Translations under genes and position numbers: made by a program | The notes under the pieces: model-generated | The model's input: the letters and a program-made list of their open reading frames with translations, nothing else | What the model was told of the DNA's origin: nothing | Databases searched by the model: none | Assembly: GCA_017403825.1 (NCBI GenBank) | Contig: JAFRDO010000067.1 | Location: 1 to 64,000 of the forward strand | DNA: 64,000 nucleotides | Source: Kiritimatiellia bacterium | GTDB lineage: Bacteria; Verrucomicrobiota; Kiritimatiellia; RFP12; UBA1067 | Reading direction: 5' to 3' | Shown here: positions 45,538 through 54,008 of the stretch, piece by piece | Position numbering within the stretch: position 1 is the first letter of the stretch | How the letters are laid out: each line of letters starts with the position of its first letter

Positions 45538-47073
45538 ATGATCATAAAATGCGGCGACTGTGGGAAGGAGATGGAGGTCGCGTCCGAATTAACGGACGGG
45601 CAGCACGTAAAGTGTCCTTCATGCGGCAAGAAAACGACATACCGCAAGCCGACGCGAATCGATATTCCCATTGAAAATGCCGTCCGGCATAACCGACAAG
45701 AATCACATAGCAGGCAAGAACCGCATAACCGGCAAGAACCAGCAGAAGAAAAACGCCCCCGCCTCAAGTTGCAACGTCCAAGCGTATCATCCGATGAGTC
45801 CGTCAATCTCGATGCCCAGGCCATCATGCGGAGAATGGAGATGGAGCGGACGGCGGAACCCGCGGCGGAAGTGAAAGGGCCCGCCGTCAGGCAGGGGCCT
45901 CGGCTGGAATTCCTATTGAAGGTGGCCGCCATGCTTCTCGTCGCTGCAGCCTGTTTCGTCGGCGGCGAATGGTGGCTGAAGACGAAACGGACGAAGGAGG
46001 AGCAGCATTTGGATCTCCAACACAATTCCGCGGAGAAGGCAAAGGAGACTACTGCAAAGCACGAGGCGGAGCTGGAGGCGAGGCGTGCGCAGGTGGAAGC
46101 CATGAAAGCGGAACGCGAGAAGGCTCGCGAGCAGGAGAGGCTGCGACGCGAGCAGGGAAAAGCTGCACGTGAGAAAAAGAGAGAAGACGAGCGCAAGGCG
46201 AAGGAGGAGAAATCGGCAGCAATTAAGGCTGCCAGGGAAAAGTTCAACGACGCCATGCGCATGTTCGACGGTGCCGTCGTCCTGCCTTGGCGGCAGCTTG
46301 CAAAGGAAAAGCGCCCCGGCGCCGTCGACGCGGTGTTCCTGTGCCTCACTCCGGACTCAACCGGCAGACGGTCGGAGCTTCACGAAGTGGTGTCGAAAGC
46401 CGGCGGCGAGTGCACCGTCTCATTGTTATTGTCGACGGGCGATATGCAGGAGCTGAGCCTTGCCGATCTCGAGCAAAAGATGAACACGAGCGGAGGAATT
46501 GTGCACGACGGCAGATTCGCCTACATGTTCTGTCCAAAGGAAAATGCACAGCCTCAGCCCGTTCCTCCGTCCTCGGCAAACCCATCAAAACTGCGCATGG
46601 GCGCCATGTACAACATGTTTCGGGTCTGCAAGCTGTCTACGGAGCGGCTGGCATTCGAGACCCGGCTTAACGTTCCTGGAAGAAAAAATCCGCTGTTTCT
46701 GACGACGGTAGGGTTTGACGAACTGCTAAGAGCAAACGTCATTGACGACGCGTTGCGGCAGATTGCAATTGCGTCTGTCGGAACTCCAGCGGCCAAGAAG
46801 CCGCCGCGGCGGACAGTCATGATGTACGATGGCTCTGTCATTAAGAAACAAATGAACAAAACGCTTGTGCCAAGGAATCCCCGCAACCATGACCGATCAT
46901 GGGGAAGCCTGGCTACCGAGGCAAGACGGCAAGAAGACCAGGGCCACCAATACGAAGCGGAGATCGAACGACAGCGAAGCAAGGCAGTGAGGGACAAAAT
47001 GCAGCAGCTGCGCGAATCGGCAACGCTGTCAGTTTCCGTGAAGGTCGCGGACGAGGAGCAAAACACGCCCTAG
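45538..47073 (+). CDS. Zinc-ribbon, single-membrane-helix coiled-coil protein
   Basis: 511 residues from the ATG at 45538; an earlier frame opening overlaps the lipoprotein gene and would add an odd leader. Residues 1-35 form a zinc ribbon with Cys5, Cys8, Cys26 and Cys29. A Gln/His-rich linker contains three HxRQE(S/P) repeats (about 50-67). One membrane helix spans about 124-145, then a Lys/Glu/Arg-rich coiled coil (about 152-230) and a globular C-terminal region with RPGAVDAVFLCLTP and LFLTTVGFDELLRA. The ribbon would be cytoplasmic and the coil periplasmic, facing the partner lipoprotein. No family assigned. Confidence 0.8.
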   Translation: MIIKCGDCGKEMEVASELTDGQHVKCPSCGKKTTYRKPTRIDIPIENAVRHNRQESHSRQEPHNRQEPAEEKRPRLKLQRPSVSSDESVNLDAQAIMRRMEMERTAEPAAEVKGPAVRQGPRLEFLLKVAAMLLVAAACFVGGEWWLKTKRTKEEQHLDLQHNSAEKAKETTAKHEAELEARRAQVEAMKAEREKAREQERLRREQGKAAREKKREDERKAKEEKSAAIKAAREKFNDAMRMFDGAVVLPWRQLAKEKRPGAVDAVFLCLTPDSTGRRSELHEVVSKAGGECTVSLLLSTGDMQELSLADLEQKMNTSGGIVHDGRFAYMFCPKENAQPQPVPPSSANPSKLRMGAMYNMFRVCKLSTERLAFETRLNVPGRKNPLFLTTVGFDELLRANVIDDALRQIAIASVGTPAAKKPPRRTVMMYDGSVIKKQMNKTLVPRNPRNHDRSWGSLATEARRQEDQGHQYEAEIERQRSKAVRDKMQQLRESATLSVSVKVADEEQNTP

Positions 47074-47132
47074 CCTGGCAGGCCCCGGACAAGGCTCGAA
47101 ACAATTGCAACACCTCCCTGTGTGTATTTTTC

Positions 47133-47204
47133 AACCACGGAAAACACGGAACAACACAGAAAACAGGCCATTTCGATTCCGTGTATTCTGTGTATTCCGT
47201 GGTT
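47133..47204. repeat. Inverted repeat between convergent genes
   Basis: The left arm at 47133-47161 (AACCACGGAAAACACGGA...) pairs imperfectly with the right arm at 47177-47204, which reads TTCCGTG...TTCCGTGGTT. Each arm is itself built of CACGGAA-like and CACAGAA-like units. It lies between the stops of convergent genes (47073 and 47242), so a bidirectional terminator is plausible. It also looks like dispersed CACGGAATACAC-type repeats I remember from environmental genomes. Confidence 0.6.
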
Positions 47205-47241
47205 TTGCAAAACTACCTCACCCGTCAGATACCGTAAGCTT

Positions 47242-47751
47242 TCAGAACGTGCGCTGCACGCCGGCGGCAAGCGTGTAAACGGTTTCCACGCGCGAATCAA
47301 GGCCAAGCGTCACCCCGGCGTCAAACCTAAGCGACCATTCCTCGGTAAGGTGCCAGAACGCGCCGACGCCTGCGGCAGGGCCAACCTGCCCGGCGTCGCC
47401 GCCGATCCAACCGCGCGCTCCGGCCGTAACGAACGGGTCGAATCGCGAATACCCGAAGAGGTCCCCGTAGAGCGACCAAGCCTGAAGGTGAAGCAATGCG
47501 TCCACACCCAGCCCTGCGGAATCCTCAAGCCACACGGCTTCGCCTTCCACCGCCCAGAACTCGCCGAGATACCAGCCGGCGCGGAGCAAGCCGCCGCCCA
47601 GACGCCGCATCGAAGAGCCGCCCTGCGGGAGCGTCAGCGAAGCCGCCGCGCCTACATAGCCTCCTGCGGAACCGGAATCTTCCTCCGCTCTCTCGGACGC
47701 GAGAGACGAGAGGGACGCGAGGGACAGGAGAAGAATCGCCAAACGCTTCAT
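47242..47751 (-). CDS. Outer-membrane OmpA-like beta-barrel
   Basis: 169 residues with a signal peptide (cleavage near SSLASE). The mature protein alternates short hydrophobic strands and Gly turns (GGYVGAAASLTLP, GLLRAGWYLGEFWAVEGEAVWL, RFDPFVTAGARGWIG, GVGAFWHLTEEWSLRFDAGV) and ends with a terminal Phe (GVQRTF). This is the eight-stranded OmpA/OmpX-like pattern. Its ATG overlaps the proA stop by 4 bases, an odd partner functionally but consistent with compact gene packing. Confidence 0.78.
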   Translation of the reverse strand: MKRLAILLLSLASLSSLASERAEEDSGSAGGYVGAAASLTLPQGGSSMRRLGGGLLRAGWYLGEFWAVEGEAVWLEDSAGLGVDALLHLQAWSLYGDLFGYSRFDPFVTAGARGWIGGDAGQVGPAAGVGAFWHLTEEWSLRFDAGVTLGLDSRVETVYTLAAGVQRTF

Positions 47752-48959
47752 TGGCGAATCGTCCCGTTGCCGGTAACCTGGTACTTGTAGGTGGTAAGCT
47801 CCTCAAGCCCCATCGGCCCGCGGGCGTGCAACTTGTCGGTAGAGATTCCGATTTCCGCACCCATTCCGAACTCCGCGCCGTCGGTGAAGCGCGTCGAGAC
47901 GTTGTGATAGACGGCCGCGGAATCGACGTCGCGCAGGAACTCTGCCGCGCGCGCCGCGTCGGAGGTGACGATGCAGTCGCTGTGGTGCGAGCCATATGCG
48001 TTGATGTGGGCGATCGCCTCGCCGCAGTCGCGCACCACGCCGACGTTCATCTCCAGCGCAAGGAATTCGCGCTCCCAGTCGACGTCCTCCTTCGCGCCAT
48101 CATGCAGCACGACGCCCTTTTCCTTCGCCCACGCGAGCACCTTCGGCAGAAATGCGTCCGCAACCTTCTCGCAGACCAGCAGACATTCCGCCGCGTTGCA
48201 GACGCCGGGGCGCTGCGTCTTGGCGTTGTCCAGGATGCGCAGCGCCATGTCGAGATCGGCCGACTCGTCCACGTAAATGTGGCAGACGCCCTTGTAGTGC
48301 TTCAGCACCGGCACGAGCGCCGCCTCGCACATGGCACGGATCAGTCGTTCGCCGCCGCGCGGGATTGCGACGTCCACAAGTCCTACCGCGCGCACGAGTT
48401 CCGTGACTGCCGCATGGTCCAGGATGTCCACGAGCTGCACCGCGCAGCCCAGGCCGCCGACACCCCTAACGCACTCCATAAGAGCCTTGTTAGTCTCGAT
48501 GGCCTCCTTGCCGCCGCGCAGGATCACGGCGTTGCCGGTCTTAAGGCAGAGCGCAGCCGTGTCGATGAAAACGTTGGGGCGGCTTTCGAAGACAACCGCG
48601 ACAACCCCGAACGGAACGCGCACCTTCCGAATCGTTATGCCGCTCGGACGCTCCCTCGTCCAGATGACCTCGCCGACCGGATCGGGCAGCGACGCCACGT
48701 GGCGGACGCCGGCGACCATCGCGTCGAAGCGCGCATCCGTGAGCGTCAGCCTGTCGATCATCGACGCGCTGATTCCAGCCGTCCGCGCATTCGCCACGTC
48801 ACGGGCGTTGGCCGCCGCAATGTCGCTGCGGTGCGCCTCCAGCGCGTCCGCGACTGCGGCGAGCATAGCGTTCTTCTCGTCCGTCGTGCGCTTGGCCAAG
48901 TCCGCCGCAGCCGCACGGGCCTTCACCGCCAGTTCGTGTATCGTCTCCGCAACAGTCAT
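47748..48959 (-). CDS. proA: Gamma-glutamyl phosphate reductase
   Basis: Second enzyme of proline biosynthesis, reducing gamma-glutamyl phosphate to the semialdehyde with NADPH. 403 residues, near the usual 415. Motifs: VPFGVVAVVFESRPNVFIDTAALCLKTGNAVILRGGKEA (cofactor region), TQRPGVCNAAECLLV with catalytic Cys254, and MGAEIGISTDKLHARGPMGLEELTTYKY at the C-terminus. A ribosome site AAAGGAGAGG precedes the ATG, and a TATAAT box (minus, 49015-49010) overlaps the ybeY stop. proB is not in the window. Confidence 0.96.
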   Translation of the reverse strand: MTVAETIHELAVKARAAAADLAKRTTDEKNAMLAAVADALEAHRSDIAAANARDVANARTAGISASMIDRLTLTDARFDAMVAGVRHVASLPDPVGEVIWTRERPSGITIRKVRVPFGVVAVVFESRPNVFIDTAALCLKTGNAVILRGGKEAIETNKALMECVRGVGGLGCAVQLVDILDHAAVTELVRAVGLVDVAIPRGGERLIRAMCEAALVPVLKHYKGVCHIYVDESADLDMALRILDNAKTQRPGVCNAAECLLVCEKVADAFLPKVLAWAKEKGVVLHDGAKEDVDWEREFLALEMNVGVVRDCGEAIAHINAYGSHHSDCIVTSDAARAAEFLRDVDSAAVYHNVSTRFTDGAEFGMGAEIGISTDKLHARGPMGLEELTTYKYQVTGNGTIRQ

Positions 48960-49010
48960 TTCCTGTCCCTCTCCTTTGCCCGGAAGGCTCTTCCCCTCCG
49001 CCGAACGTCA

Positions 49011-49481
49011 TTATATCATTATTCCGCCGGCAACTACAACCCGCCGCAGCCAGGCCAGCTCTCGGCGACGCATTCGCGAATAGTCCGCAGGCGACAGGTC
49101 GTCGGCGCCGGAAAGGTGGTCCATGCCGTGCGCCACGTAGAGAAGCAGTTCCTTGGCGGCGCTCCAGCCGTTCCGCCTCGGAGCGGCGCGAACGGCCTGG
49201 TCGCAGTTGACGTACAGTTCGCCGTAGACGCCTGGCTTCTCGCCCGGCATCGCGTCATAGCGCTGGGTCACAACGTCCGTCGGGCCCTCGACGCCGTTGA
49301 TCGCCGCATGCACCTCGGCCGAATACGCATCGCGCTGCAGTACGACCGTAACCTCGCGGAACGGCACGCCGACGCGCGACTCACTCCGCTCAGCAAAGAA
49401 CGCGGCGGCGGCACGAAGTTCCGTGCGCCCGAGCCCGAGGGTCCGGGGCAATGCGCCGTCTATCGTCACCCGACAGCCCAC
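49011..49481 (-). CDS. ybeY: Endoribonuclease YbeY
   Basis: 156-residue metal-dependent RNase for 16S rRNA 3-prime maturation and ribosome quality control. The zinc site appears as HGMDHLSGADD, a variant of the usual HGxLHLxGxDH: two His are kept, and the third ligand is Asp. YGELYVNCDQA precedes it, as in the family (LGDIxIxxxxA). The start is a GTG at 49481, 5 bases after the upstream stop. It is a compact homologue, with no extension. Confidence 0.82.
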   Translation of the reverse strand: MGCRVTIDGALPRTLGLGRTELRAAAAFFAERSESRVGVPFREVTVVLQRDAYSAEVHAAINGVEGPTDVVTQRYDAMPGEKPGVYGELYVNCDQAVRAAPRRNGWSAAKELLLYVAHGMDHLSGADDLSPADYSRMRRRELAWLRRVVVAGGIMI

Positions 49482-49486
49482 GGGGA

Positions 49487-49768
49487 CTACTCCACCGCAT
49501 TCATTCCGTCAGGCAGCTTCGGAGTCGCGAGGTCGATCAGCCGATCAAGCTTGGACTCAATCCTGTCCAGCTTGCGTTCAAGTGCATCGCAGCGTGCGTC
49601 TAGGCGCGCCTGCACTGAGGCCGACTCGCGGACGACGGATTCCTTCAGGTCGCGATGTGACACGGCACCGTCAGCGAAAAAACGAAACGCTTCAAAGCCA
49701 AGAAGCAACAGAAGGAGCAGCAACAGCACGCCTAACGCAATCTGACGAGTCTTCTTAACCACAGTCAT
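49487..49768 (-). CDS. Small membrane-anchored coiled-coil protein
   Basis: 93 residues from the ATG at 49768 (ribosome site AAGGGAG). One strong membrane helix is an eight-leucine run (GVLLLLLLLLLGFEAFRFF). The rest is a short coiled coil with heptads (VQARLDARCDALERKLDRIESKLDRLIDL). Unknown function; it precedes ybeY with a 5-base gap. Confidence 0.7.
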   Translation of the reverse strand: MTVVKKTRQIALGVLLLLLLLLLGFEAFRFFADGAVSHRDLKESVVRESASVQARLDARCDALERKLDRIESKLDRLIDLATPKLPDGMNAVE

Positions 49769-49789
49769 GTCTCCCTTCATGCATTCGCC

Positions 49790-51145
49790 TCAGCGATCAT
49801 CGAGCCGGACGTATTCACGCGGATGGAAAATGGGCTTGTATGCCGGACGTATGATCGGTCCTTCGTTCACCAGCTCCTCCATACGGTGGGCGCACCAGCT
49901 GACGCAGCGCGCGACCGCAAAAAGCGGAGTGTATAACTCCTTCGGAATGGCCAACATGTCATAGACGAAGCCGGAATATAGGTCGACGTTCGCGCAGACG
50001 TCCTCGGCGCGCGGATGGCGCGACTTGACTATGGCCGGTCCGAGGGCCTCGACACGCTCGAACAGGCGCATCTCGGCCTCGCGGCCCTTCTCCTTCGCCA
50101 GCGCCTCGGCCTTGGTCCGAAGCATCTGCGCGCGTGGATCGGAAATTGTGTAGACGGCATGGCCGAGACCGTAGATGAGCCCCGTGCGGTCTCCGGCCTT
50201 GCGGTCGGCTATACGCTCCAGGTAGGCGGCGACGCTGGAGTCGCGCTCCCAGTCGCGCACATTGGCCTTTATCTCATCCATCTGGCGCATCACGCGCAAG
50301 TTGGCGCCGCCGTGGCGCCCGCCCTTCAGCGCCAGGATCGACGCGGCGACCGACGAATATATGTCGGAATGCGACGACGTGACGACGTGCGTGGTGAACG
50401 ACGAGTTGTTGCCGCCGCCGTGCTCGGCATGGAGTATGAGGGCGAGGTCGAGCGTCTCGGCCTCCAGCTTGGTGTAGCGTCCGTCCTCCCTGATCAGCAT
50501 GAGAAGGTTCTCGGCCGTCGAGCGGCGCGGGTCGGGGTTGCGGATCATCAGCGAGGCCCCGTCGTGGTAGTGGGCCTTGGCCTGGTAGGCGTACGCGGCG
50601 ATGGTCGGAATCGAGCCAATCAGGTCAATCGACTGCTCCAGGCACTTCTCCAGCGAAAGGTCGTCGGGGTTGCCGTCAGGATCGAAGGCATAGGCGAAAA
50701 GCACGGTGCGGGCGAGCGCGTTCATCAGGTCCTTTGGCGGACTGCGCATGATCGCGTTCTCCTTGAAGCCGTCGGACAGCTTGCGGCAGACACCGATGCG
50801 GTTCTTCCAGTCGACCAGCTCGCGCGGCGTGGGCAGGTCGCCGAAAAGCAACAGATACGCCGTCTCCTCATAGCCGAAGCGGTGCTCGCGCTTGTCGGCA
50901 GCGACGATGTCGCGCACGTTGATGCCGCGGTAGTACAGCTCGCCAGGAACGGGGTGCCTCTCGCCCTCGTCCATCACGTAGCCGTGGACGTTGCCGATGG
51001 TCGTCAGCCCGACAAGCACGCCGGTGCCGTTGTCGTTGCGCAGGCCGCGCTTCACTCCATACTTCCGGTACAGCGCAGGGTCGATCCAGTCGGCCTTCTG
51101 CACCTTCTCGGCCTGCTTACGGAGCCACTTCTTCTCTAATATCAT
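49790..51145 (-). CDS. Citrate synthase
   Basis: 451 residues from the ATG at 51145; an upstream extension is Arg-rich and out of family. It condenses oxaloacetate and acetyl-CoA, feeding the TCA branch that leads to 2-oxoglutarate and glutamate. Catalytic motifs HAEHGGGNNSSFTTHVV and GGRHGGANLRVMRQMD, then GLGHAVYTISDPRAQML, match citrate synthases of the type common in anaerobes. The later DLYSGFVYDMLAIP supplies the final catalytic region. The methylcitrate synthase alternative cannot be excluded from sequence alone. Confidence 0.9.
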   Translation of the reverse strand: MILEKKWLRKQAEKVQKADWIDPALYRKYGVKRGLRNDNGTGVLVGLTTIGNVHGYVMDEGERHPVPGELYYRGINVRDIVAADKREHRFGYEETAYLLLFGDLPTPRELVDWKNRIGVCRKLSDGFKENAIMRSPPKDLMNALARTVLFAYAFDPDGNPDDLSLEKCLEQSIDLIGSIPTIAAYAYQAKAHYHDGASLMIRNPDPRRSTAENLLMLIREDGRYTKLEAETLDLALILHAEHGGGNNSSFTTHVVTSSHSDIYSSVAASILALKGGRHGGANLRVMRQMDEIKANVRDWERDSSVAAYLERIADRKAGDRTGLIYGLGHAVYTISDPRAQMLRTKAEALAKEKGREAEMRLFERVEALGPAIVKSRHPRAEDVCANVDLYSGFVYDMLAIPKELYTPLFAVARCVSWCAHRMEELVNEGPIIRPAYKPIFHPREYVRLDDR

Positions 51146-51176
51146 GCCATTCCCCAACAATGCGACACGATTCTCC

Positions 51177-52601
51177 TCAGACCGTGATCTGCCCTTCTGC
51201 GGCGCCGACCTTCTTCGCATCTACGCCCATCTTGCTGAGGTCGATGTCGACGATGCCCAGCGGCTTGTTAGTCCTCCATGCGCCGCGCGTGAAGTCCGGT
51301 ATGGACTCCGCGCGGGACTTGGCGTCGACGGACCTTTCGGTCAGCTCGCAGAGGCAGCTTGTCGCCGCAAGGTCATAGACGTCCATATCGAGCGGCAGGC
51401 CCTGCTGCAGGCAGTAGACCCAACGCGCGTCCATGATGAAGTCCATGCCGCCGTGCCCTCCGACGCGCTTGGCCAGCTCGCCGACGGTCTTCCAGAGCGG
51501 GTGGCGGTACTTCTCGCGGATTTCATTGGCCTTGGCCTCGTCGTACCAGCTGTGGGCGCCGGACCCTGGCTTGCTCTCGAACACCACGCGGTACGGATAG
51601 TCGCAGATCGAACCCTTGGTGCCCGTAACGAGCTGGATTCGCGAATACGGGCGCGGCGATGAGACGTCGTGCTGGATCAGCATCGACTTCCCCTTCGCCG
51701 TCTTGATGAGCGTGCTGTTCATGTCGGCCATCCTGACTTTCGAGGCGCGGCGCGGGTTGTCGGCCTTCAGGTTCGCCTCCATGTACGCAGTGAAGTTGAC
51801 CTGGTTCGACTCGAGCGAGACCAGGTAGTCGAGCCTGTCGCCACGGTTGATGTCAAACGTGAGGCAGAGCGGCACCAGCCCGTGCGTCGGATACCGGTTG
51901 CCGCCGTGGACGCGGTTCTCGTCAAACCGCCACCCCTCGCAGGCAGGAACCTCAGTGGCGCACATATGGCGCAAGTCATGTATGTAAGCGCCCTCGGCAT
52001 GTACCAGCTCGCCGAGCATGCCTAGCTTCGCAAGGTTGAACGTGAGCATCTCGATCTCGCCGTAGCAGCAGTTCTCAAGCTGCATGCAGTGACGCTTCGT
52101 CCGTTCGCTCGTTTCGACAAGCTCCCAGCATTCGTCCACGGTGAGCGCGCTCGGCACTTCGGTGAAGACGTGCTTGCCGCCCTTCATTGCCGCCAGCTGC
52201 ACCGGCACGTGGAGCGCCCAAGGGGTAGTGTTGTAGACGACGTCGACGTTCGGGTCGTCGCAAAGCGCGCGCCACGCCACCTCGCCGAAATACTCCTTCG
52301 CGGCAGGCTTCCCCTTGCCGGCGAGCATCTTCTGCGCCTTGTCGATCTTATCCTTCACGTTGTCGCAGATGGCCGTGACGACTACGCCAGGCAAATTGCA
52401 CATGCGGCCCACGACGCCGCAGCCCCGGCTTCCCATGCCGACGACTCCGAGCCTGATGCACGGTATCTTCGGCGCGGCATAGCCGTGCATCGGCGAACCT
52501 TCGGGGCCCCCGCAGCCCGCACGCGTCGCGCATCCGCCCGTCACCGCAGCCGCTCCGGCCCAGACCGCACTGCCCAGAAATCCTCTTCTCGTCATGGACA
52601 T
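51177..52601 (-). CDS. GH109-type Gfo/Idh/MocA lipoprotein, second copy
   Basis: 474 residues from the ATG at 52601 (GAAAGAGGTG ribosome site). Tat-lipoprotein signal TRRGFLGSAVWAG...TGGC (Cys24), Rossmann motif GVVGMGSRGCGVVG, EVPSALTVDECW, and C-terminal signatures RYPTHGLVPLCLTFDINRGDR and RVGGHGGMDFIMDARW. It is clearly paralogous to the 30.2-31.7 kb protein. It starts opposite an MFS transporter 144 bp away, so uptake and cleavage may be linked. A TATAAT box (minus, 52661-52656) gives a leader of about 50 bases. Confidence 0.87.
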   Translation of the reverse strand: MSMTRRGFLGSAVWAGAAAVTGGCATRAGCGGPEGSPMHGYAAPKIPCIRLGVVGMGSRGCGVVGRMCNLPGVVVTAICDNVKDKIDKAQKMLAGKGKPAAKEYFGEVAWRALCDDPNVDVVYNTTPWALHVPVQLAAMKGGKHVFTEVPSALTVDECWELVETSERTKRHCMQLENCCYGEIEMLTFNLAKLGMLGELVHAEGAYIHDLRHMCATEVPACEGWRFDENRVHGGNRYPTHGLVPLCLTFDINRGDRLDYLVSLESNQVNFTAYMEANLKADNPRRASKVRMADMNSTLIKTAKGKSMLIQHDVSSPRPYSRIQLVTGTKGSICDYPYRVVFESKPGSGAHSWYDEAKANEIREKYRHPLWKTVGELAKRVGGHGGMDFIMDARWVYCLQQGLPLDMDVYDLAATSCLCELTERSVDAKSRAESIPDFTRGAWRTNKPLGIVDIDLSKMGVDAKKVGAAEGQITV

Positions 52602-52730
52602 CTCAACACCTCTTTCCTTGTATGAATCATGCCGACCTCCGGCACTCCAACTTGAATTATACAACATTCCGGCACCATCCGTCCATTGGAACTTGCAGTC
52701 GAACATGAGTCGGCTGCAGCTCCGATGTGC

Positions 52731-52736
52731 TATAAT
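52731..52736 (+). promoter_or_regulatory. -10 box TATAAT, leaderless MFS transcript
   Basis: Ends 8 bases before the ATG at 52745. No ribosome site in between. Confidence 0.55.
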
Positions 52737-52744
52737 AATAGAAT

Positions 52745-54007
52745 ATGGGTAAGAACTACAAGTGGCTGGCGCTGGCTCTCCTGAGCTGTGCATTCTTCTT
52801 CCACCAAGCGGACCGGGCGCTCTTCGGGCTGCTGACGATTCCGATCCAGGAGGATCTCGGACTCACCGACGTGCAGATCGGGTGGATAAACACCGCGCTC
52901 AGCTGGACGCTCGCGGCGATGGCGACGGTCGCCGGCCCGATAGGGGACCGCCTTTCGCGCAAGTGGCTCATCACGGGGTCGCTGGCCTTCTGGTCGCTGA
53001 TGACGATCTGCATGGGCTTCGTCGGCGACTGGCGCATACTCGGCGTGACCGTCCCGGCGTTCTTCGTCGTGATGTTCTTCCGCTCCATCGCGACTGGCGG
53101 CGGCGAAAGCTTCTACGGCCCGAGCGCAATGGCGCTCCTTGCCTCTCACCACAAGGAAACGCGCTCGATTGCCCTGTCGATACACCAGGCCTCGCTCTAC
53201 ATCGGTCTCATGACGTCGGGCGTGCTGGTCGCGTGGGCGCTAGGCTTCTTCGGCTCCTGGCGGCACGTCTTCATGGTGTTCGGCGGAGCCGGGTTCTGCC
53301 TCAGCGTATTCTTCGTCTTCGCGCTTAAGGACAAGTCCGAGGCCGGACCGAGCGCCGCCGCGCCCCTGCGCGAAAGTCCGTTCGCCGGCGTCAAGTACTT
53401 CTTCTCCAAGCCGTCGGCCGTCTGCGCCATGGCGGGGTTCGTGGCGATCGTGTTCGTGAACAACGCATATCTCTTCTGGGCGCCGAAGTTCATGTCCGTA
53501 AAGTTCGGCACGTCCGTCGGCGATGCGGGCGCGGCGACGATGTTCTGGCACCATCTCCTCGCGTTCCTCGCAATCCTCGCCGGCGGATTCGTCACCGACC
53601 TGTTCGTCAGGCGCATGCCGCGCTTCCGCCTCGGCTTCCAGATCATTGCGATGCTCGCCGGCGCACCGTGTCTCGCGATGATCGGCTTCGCGCCCGCGGT
53701 GGCGACAATGATTGCGATGACGGCGCTCTACGGCGTCTGCCGCGGGTTCTTCGAGGTCAACACTCACGCGACGCTCTTCGACGTGATCCCTTCACGCTAC
53801 AGGTCGACGTCCGTCGGCATCTTCACGCTCGTAGCCTTCCTGTTCGGCGGGCTCTCGGGCGTCGTGATGGGAGCGCTCTCGCAGCGCTTCGGCGTGCGAG
53901 GCTTCGAGATCGGCTTCGCGCTGATGGGCGGCGCCTACGCGCTCGGCGCGGCGTGCATGGCGATAGCCTTCTTCTTCACGTTCGGCCGCGACCGCATCGC
54001 GGAATGA
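52745..54007 (+). CDS. MFS transporter, sugar/organic anion type
   Basis: 420 residues with about twelve hydrophobic segments. The N-terminal half has the loop 2-3 motif GPIGDRLSRKWLI (MFS signature GxxxDRxGRR) and RSIATGGGESFYGPSAMALLASHHKETRSIA. A central loop of about 25 residues separates the halves. It resembles the OPA/glycerol-3-phosphate and hexuronate-type MFS subgroup, but substrate is unknown. It faces the second GH109 gene divergently and ends 1 base from the convergent GH2 gene, so sugar import is inferred. Confidence 0.85.
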   Translation: MGKNYKWLALALLSCAFFFHQADRALFGLLTIPIQEDLGLTDVQIGWINTALSWTLAAMATVAGPIGDRLSRKWLITGSLAFWSLMTICMGFVGDWRILGVTVPAFFVVMFFRSIATGGGESFYGPSAMALLASHHKETRSIALSIHQASLYIGLMTSGVLVAWALGFFGSWRHVFMVFGGAGFCLSVFFVFALKDKSEAGPSAAAPLRESPFAGVKYFFSKPSAVCAMAGFVAIVFVNNAYLFWAPKFMSVKFGTSVGDAGAATMFWHHLLAFLAILAGGFVTDLFVRRMPRFRLGFQIIAMLAGAPCLAMIGFAPAVATMIAMTALYGVCRGFFEVNTHATLFDVIPSRYRSTSVGIFTLVAFLFGGLSGVVMGALSQRFGVRGFEIGFALMGGAYALGAACMAIAFFFTFGRDRIAE

Positions 54008-54008
54008 G

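Noticed and set aside
52602-52793. N-terminal extension of the second GH109 protein
   Set aside because: It would cross the divergent promoter region and destroy the Tat lipoprotein signal; the ATG at 52601 has a ribosome site.
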